Origin: Burkholderiaceae bacterium
GTDB lineage: Bacteria > Pseudomonadota > Gammaproteobacteria > Burkholderiales > Burkholderiaceae_D
DNA: 11,573 nucleotides
Direction of reading: 5' to 3'
NCBI GenBank assembly: GCA_014379395.1
Contig: JACMLV010000256.1
Coordinates: 1-11,573, forward strand
Both the position numbers and the translations under genes were made by a program. Of this stretch, positions 7,959-11,573 are shown one piece after another. Under the pieces are notes generated by a model. That model did not search any database and was not told the DNA's origin. It worked only from the letters and a program-made list of their open reading frames with translations. Every line of letters begins with the position of its first letter. Position 1 is the first letter of the stretch.

Positions 7959-8031
7959 GGACGGTCTACCTTCGGTTCAATCCCATAGGTTCTAAATCCC
8001 TCCCGCCCCTCACTGTCGCCGGCGAGCCTCC

Positions 8032-8061
8032 TAGCCAGTGCAAAACGGCGTAATGTATAAT
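8032..8061 (+). promoter_or_regulatory. Candidate sigma-70 promoter of trmB
   Basis: A perfect -10 box TATAAT (8056-8061) is preceded, after 18 nt, by TAGCCA (8032-8037), a 4-of-6 match to the -35 consensus. The predicted start near 8068 gives a leader of about 98 nt before the chosen trmB ATG. The -10 box is convincing; the -35 is weak. Confidence 0.55.
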
Positions 8062-8165
8062 GGAAACAAGGTCTGATGTCCTTTTTATCCTCCGGTTTTG
8101 ACTGTGTCTGATGCCGCCGCGCACCCCGGCAGTTCCCTTACTTGTTACCTGTTACGCTTCCCTCC

Positions 8166-8885
8166 ATGTCCTCAGATACGCCCCCAAACGGCCCAGTGCG
8201 GCCCATGATGTACGACCCGGCCGAGCACCGCATCCGCAGCTTCGTCACCCGCGCCGGCCGCCTGTCGATCGCGCAGGCGCGCGCGCTCGAGACGCTGGGG
8301 CCGCAGTTCCTGCTGCCGTTCGCCAAGGCGCCGCTCGACACCGTTCAAGCTTTCGGGCGCGTCGCGCCGGTGATCCTGGAGATCGGCTTCGGCATGGGCG
8401 ACACCACCGCGCACATCGCGCGCGCGATGCCGGACAAGGATTTCATCGGGGTCGAGGTGCACACGCCCGGCGTCGGCAGTCTGCTCAAGCAGATCGGCGA
8501 GCAGGAGATCACCAATTTGCGCCTGCTCCAGCACGACGCGGTCGAGGTGCTCACGCATATGATTGCGCCCGGCACGCTGGCCGGGGTGCATGTGTTTTTC
8601 CCCGATCCGTGGCACAAGGCGCGCCATAACAAGCGCCGCCTGATCCAGGCGCCGTTCGTCAAGCTGCTGGCCGAGCGCCTGGCGCCGGGCGGCTATTTGC
8701 ACTGCGCGACCGACTGGCAGCATTACGCCGAGCAGATGCTGGAAGTGCTGGGCGGCGAGCCGACGCTGCAAAACAGCGCCGACGGCTATGCGCCGCAGCC
8801 TGCCTATCGTCCGCTGACCAAGTTCGAGAACCGCGGCTTGCGGCTCGGGCATGGGGTCTGGGATCTGGTGTTCATCAAGAAGTAA
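8166..8885 (+). CDS. trmB: tRNA (guanine-N7-)-methyltransferase TrmB
   Basis: The protein has 239 residues, the usual length for TrmB. It transfers the methyl group of S-adenosylmethionine to N7 of G46 in the variable loop of tRNAs. SAM-binding motif I is EIGFGMGD (72-79), with acidic Glu97 after strand 2 and Asp124 in LQHDAVEV. The TrmB signature PDPWHKARHNKRR is at 146-158, with TDW at 182-184 and the C-terminal LTKFENRG at 217-224. RIRSFVTRAGRLS (22-34) matches the conserved N-terminus of E. coli TrmB. ATG 8166 is chosen because it gives a normal N-terminal extension; TTG 8142 and ATG 8205 are in-frame alternatives. No clear Shine-Dalgarno precedes any of them, so the start is the least certain part. 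The gene is divergent from the giant signalling gene and convergent with gdhA, from which it is separated by a strong terminator, so it is a single-gene unit. Confidence 0.96.
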   Translation: MSSDTPPNGPVRPMMYDPAEHRIRSFVTRAGRLSIAQARALETLGPQFLLPFAKAPLDTVQAFGRVAPVILEIGFGMGDTTAHIARAMPDKDFIGVEVHTPGVGSLLKQIGEQEITNLRLLQHDAVEVLTHMIAPGTLAGVHVFFPDPWHKARHNKRRLIQAPFVKLLAERLAPGGYLHCATDWQHYAEQMLEVLGGEPTLQNSADGYAPQPAYRPLTKFENRGLRLGHGVWDLVFIKK

Positions 8886-8897
8886 CGCCAGAGATAA

Positions 8898-8917
8898 GCG
8901 CTTTCCACTAGAAGCGC
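8898..8917 (+). repeat. Short hairpin between trmB and its terminator
   Basis: GCGCTT (8898-8903) pairs with AAGCGC (8912-8917); a T-G wobble closes a 6-nt loop. It begins 12 nt after the trmB stop. No T-run follows directly, so it is not a terminator by itself; it may stabilise the transcript end or be incidental. Confidence 0.35.
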
Positions 8918-8925
8918 CTTCCAAT

Positions 8926-8968
8926 AAAAAACGGCCGGCAATCCACTTGGGATTGCCGGCCGTTTTTG
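8926..8968. terminator. Bidirectional rho-independent terminator between trmB and gdhA
   Basis: A perfect 14-bp stem (ACGGCCGGCAATCC at 8931-8944 with its complement at 8950-8963) closes a 5-nt loop, ACTTG. An A-run (8926-8930) precedes it and a T-run (8964-8967) follows, so each strand shows a GC-rich hairpin followed by a U-tract. It serves trmB on the plus strand and gdhA on the minus strand, whose stop is at 9009. Confidence 0.93.
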
Positions 8969-8980
8969 TTTTCCCCCGAT

Positions 8981-8996
8981 CCCCCTTGGCAGGGGG
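8981..8996. repeat. C5/G5 palindrome downstream of gdhA
   Basis: CCCCCT (8981-8986) pairs with AGGGGG (8991-8996) around a TGGC loop, a compact hairpin between the gdhA stop and the main terminator. A second run of five C lies just upstream at 8973-8977. It could be a REP-like extragenic palindrome or an accessory 3' hairpin for gdhA. No other copy is present in the window. Confidence 0.35.
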
Positions 8997-9008
8997 GAAT
9001 CGATGGGC

Positions 9009-10292
<1,284 letters not shown>

Positions 10293-10350
10293 GTGCGCTG
10301 CTCCTGGTCGTTGGTAAGGGACGCCTTTTGTTTGGCGCCTCGGAACCTCA

Positions 10351-10381
10351 ATCGTAGGGCAGGGCGGGCTCGGCCGGCCAA
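10351..10381 (-). promoter_or_regulatory. Candidate gdhA promoter
   Basis: On the minus strand TTGGCC (10381-10376) and TACGAT (10356-10351) are separated by 19 nt, a long spacer and imperfect boxes, as expected of an activator-dependent promoter. The start would be near 10344, about 52 nt before ATG. With that start the upstream T-N11-A box is centred near -65, the usual LysR recognition position, and the second dyad near -44. A short CGCC/GGCG hairpin lies in the leader (10322-10337). Confidence 0.4.
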
Positions 10382-10420
10382 TGCCTTAGCGGCATTTAGC
10401 CATGCGCATCTTGCATAGTT
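10381..10420 (-). promoter_or_regulatory. LysR-type operator block upstream of gdhA (copy 1 of the 40-nt repeat)
   Basis: Read on the minus strand, the block begins AACTATGCAAG and contains the dyad ATGC-N7-GCAT (10416-10402), which is an exact T-N11-A LysR box (TGC-N9-GCA). It is followed by a second dyad ATGCC-N5-GGCAT (10395-10381). It matches the block at 11476-11515 in 34 of 40 positions. It lies 23 bp after the regulator's stop codon and 88 bp before gdhA, in non-coding DNA, so the conservation cannot be due to coding constraint. Confidence 0.75.
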
Positions 10421-10443
10421 ATGGCGGCGCGCTATTGCTCGAG

Positions 10444-11427
10444 TTATTGGACCGGCGGCGCGGCGCGGGTCTTGGGCAGGCGCGGGCGGCGCTTCACGGC
10501 GCGCGCCTTGTTCTCGCGCGCCAGGTGCTGCCACAGGCTTTCGACGAGCGCCTTGCCGGCGCGCGCGGCGCTCGGGTGTTCGCGGTAGAGCCGGATCTCC
10601 ATTTCGATTTCCCAGGCCGCGGCGCCGCCGTCGGCGCGCGCCAGCTGCTTCTGTTTGACTTCGCGCGCCACCGCCGATTCCGGCAGGAAGGCCACGCCGC
10701 GGCCCTCCAGCGCCATCATCTTCAAGCCCTCGGCCATGTCGGTTTCGTAGCAGGTGTCGAGGTACAGGGGCTGCTTGGCGTCGCCCAGCATCAGCTCGAC
10801 CATGCGGCCCAGGTAGGCGTTGCCGGTGTAGGACAGGAAGGGCAGCGGCGCCTCCGGCCGGCCCGGCAGCGAGAAGTCCGGCACGCCCGACTTGCCGCAG
10901 CGCGCGTACGAGCGCAGCGTCTCGCGCCCCAGCACCAGCATGTCGTAGCGGCCCGGGTCGAGCTGCACCGGCAGGCGCGGGTGGTGGTAGCACAGCAGCA
11001 GGTCGCAGCCGCCCTCGACCAGCTGGGTGACGGCGTCGTGCACGTTGAGCGCCATCAGGCGGCTGTTGATCGGCGCGAAGCCCTGCTCGAGGGCGGTGAG
11101 CCACTTCGGCATGAAGGTCAGCGACAGGTTGTGCGGCACGGCGAAGTCGACGCTGTCGCGCACCGCCGCGCGCTGGCCGCGCAGCAGGGCGCGGGCGCCG
11201 TTGATCTGGCCCAGCATCTCCAGCGCCTGCTCGTAGAACACGGCGCCGGCCGGGGTCACGCGGGTCGGGTAGGAGGTGCGGTCGATCAGGTCGGCGCCGA
11301 GCCAGTTCTCGAGCGACTGGATGCGGCGCGAAAAGGCCGGCTGCGTGACGTGCCGCAGCGCCGCCGAGCGGCTGAAATTATTGGTCTCGACGAGACAGAT
11401 GAAGTCTTCCAGCCATTTGATGTCCAT
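10444..11427 (-). CDS. LysR-type transcriptional regulator (HypT/YjiE-like subgroup)
   Basis: The protein has 327 residues. The N-terminal winged helix-turn-helix (about 3-62) reads WLEDFICLVETNNFSRSAALRHVTQPAFSRRIQSLE, with the LysR core TQPAFSRRI at 28-36. The effector-binding domain is about 91-300. Several blocks resemble E. coli HypT (YjiE): KWLEDF at the start, LPFLSYTGNAYLGRMV (195-210) and MAEGLKMMALEGRGVAFLPESAV (231-253). HypT responds to hypochlorite; an identical role here is not established. The C-terminus is a basic, proline-rich tail (307-327) beyond the usual length. ATG 11427 fits the family N-terminus, though no clear Shine-Dalgarno precedes it. It lies upstream of gdhA on the same strand with a 151-bp gap. 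Matching operator blocks occur before both genes, so control of itself and of gdhA is likely, which is inference from sites and position. Confidence 0.92.
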   Translation of the reverse strand: MDIKWLEDFICLVETNNFSRSAALRHVTQPAFSRRIQSLENWLGADLIDRTSYPTRVTPAGAVFYEQALEMLGQINGARALLRGQRAAVRDSVDFAVPHNLSLTFMPKWLTALEQGFAPINSRLMALNVHDAVTQLVEGGCDLLLCYHHPRLPVQLDPGRYDMLVLGRETLRSYARCGKSGVPDFSLPGRPEAPLPFLSYTGNAYLGRMVELMLGDAKQPLYLDTCYETDMAEGLKMMALEGRGVAFLPESAVAREVKQKQLARADGGAAAWEIEMEIRLYREHPSAARAGKALVESLWQHLARENKARAVKRRPRLPKTRAAPPVQ

Positions 11428-11456
11428 CGCGGCACGCTTGTAGGTTCGGGAACGCT

Positions 11457-11485
11457 ACGTTAGCGCGCCGGGCGCAACTATGCAA
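11457..11485 (-). promoter_or_regulatory. Candidate promoter of the LysR-type regulator
   Basis: On the minus strand TTGCAT (11485-11480) and TAACGT (11462-11457) are 17 nt apart. Each is only a 3-of-6 match to consensus. The spacing is ideal and the -35 box lies inside the T-N11-A box of the 40-nt block, the arrangement by which LysR-type regulators usually repress themselves. Confidence 0.35.
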
Positions 11486-11515
11486 GTTGTGCATGGCTTC
11501 ATGCCGCTCCGGCAT
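11476..11515 (+). promoter_or_regulatory. LysR-type operator block upstream of the regulator gene (copy 2 of the 40-nt repeat)
   Basis: Read on the plus strand, the block begins AACTATGCAAG and has ATGC-N7-GCAT (11480-11494, exact T-N11-A) followed by ATGCC-N5-GGCAT (11501-11515). It differs from the gdhA copy at only 6 of 40 positions. It starts 48 bp upstream of the regulator ATG and points away from that gene, toward the right edge of the window. Confidence 0.75.
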
Positions 11516-11573
11516 GGCCGAGGCTGCCAGGCTCCGTGCCGGCGCTGCGGCTGCGACTGCCGGTCAGCTCGGT
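11516..11573. other. Right edge, no assignable gene
   Basis: Frames are open on both strands to the window end: a plus-strand frame from ATG 11514 and a minus-strand frame that would end in TGA at 11501-11499. Both are short, Ala/Gly/Arg-rich and give no recognisable motif, so neither is called. What lies to the right decides whether the operator block also serves a divergent gene. Confidence 0.3.

Larger units (their letters stand above)
7845..8165. other. Divergent intergenic region between the giant signalling gene and trmB
   Basis: This stretch of about 320 bp is visibly lower in G+C than the genes around it. It contains the trmB promoter, a possible 24-codon leader ORF on the minus strand, and a weak minus-strand promoter candidate: TAGACC at 7968-7963, a 16-nt spacer, TATCAA at 7946-7941. 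AATGATTCG occurs twice in direct orientation (7851-7859 and 7887-7895). TCGCCGGCGA (8016-8025) is a perfect 10-bp palindrome lying between CACTG (8011-8015) and its complement CAGTG (8036-8040). GTCTGATG also occurs twice (8071-8078 and 8106-8113 allowing one offset base). No RNA family was recognised. Confidence 0.5.

Noticed and set aside
7968..8008. Sequence resembling tRNA T-loops (GGTTCAATCCC and GGTTCTAAATCCC), possible tRNA or att remnant
   Set aside because: The flanking bases do not form a T-stem, there is no CCA or acceptor stem, and no match to the 3' end of tRNA-Gly at 1526-1599.
8076..8111. 11-codon ORF with nearby AAGG upstream of trmB, overlapping a further ATG by TGATG
   Set aside because: The AAGG would lie at the extreme 5' end of the mRNA predicted from TATAAT at 8056-8061, the spacing is only 4 nt, and the overlapping ATG frame is not the trmB frame.
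10402..11463. Plus-strand open frame (353 codons) opposite the LysR regulator
   Set aside because: It is antisense to a clear LysR-type regulator, and its composition (Arg/Gln/Ala/Leu/Val/His) is that of a shadow frame.

Overview
The window looks like a chromosomal segment of a GC-rich betaproteobacterium, most likely Burkholderiales of the Massilia/Duganella/Janthinobacterium kind (Oxalobacteraceae). This is inferred from the style of the proteins (TrmB, glutamate dehydrogenase, the CsgG-DUF4810-DUF799 lipoprotein set) and from high G+C at third codon positions. No 16S gene or other definitive marker is present.

Layout, left to right. (1) 1-1398, plus strand: the 3' end of a CsgG-family gene, then a DUF4810 lipoprotein gene and a DUF799 (GNA1162-like) lipoprotein gene. 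They are tightly packed and surely one operon for an outer-membrane-associated assembly. (2) 1487-1599, plus: a tRNA-Gly with anticodon CCC and its own strong promoter. (3) 1749-7844, minus: one 6.1-kb gene for a 2031-residue signalling protein. In order it carries a Ser/Thr kinase-like domain, an AAA/STAND ATPase, a long helical-repeat region, GAF, PAS, GGDEF and EAL. The N-terminal two thirds resemble the large kinase-ATPase-GAF proteins that usually end in a histidine kinase; here the output module is cyclic-di-GMP synthesis/degradation. (4) 7845-8165: a divergent intergenic region holding the trmB promoter and a possible 24-codon leader ORF before the giant gene. (5) 8166-8885, plus: trmB, tRNA (m7G46) methyltransferase. 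(6) 8926-8968: a strong bidirectional terminator between convergent genes. (7) 9009-10292, minus: glutamate dehydrogenase. (8) 10444-11427, minus: a LysR-type regulator with HypT-like features. (9) 11428-11573: the upstream region of the regulator.

How the parts work together. The regulator and gdhA are linked by more than adjacency. A 40-nt block upstream of gdhA (10381-10420) recurs upstream of the regulator gene (11476-11515) with 34 of 40 positions identical. Each copy contains a T-N11-A LysR box (TGC-N9-GCA) followed by a second dyad ATGCC-N5-GGCAT. This supports a model in which the regulator controls itself and gdhA, and perhaps a further gene beyond the right edge. The giant kinase/c-di-GMP protein stands alone with no partner gene. 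It would couple a sensed signal, ATP-dependent conformational change and possibly protein phosphorylation to the c-di-GMP pool, but its input is unknown. The most unusual items are the giant fusion protein and the duplicated operator block.
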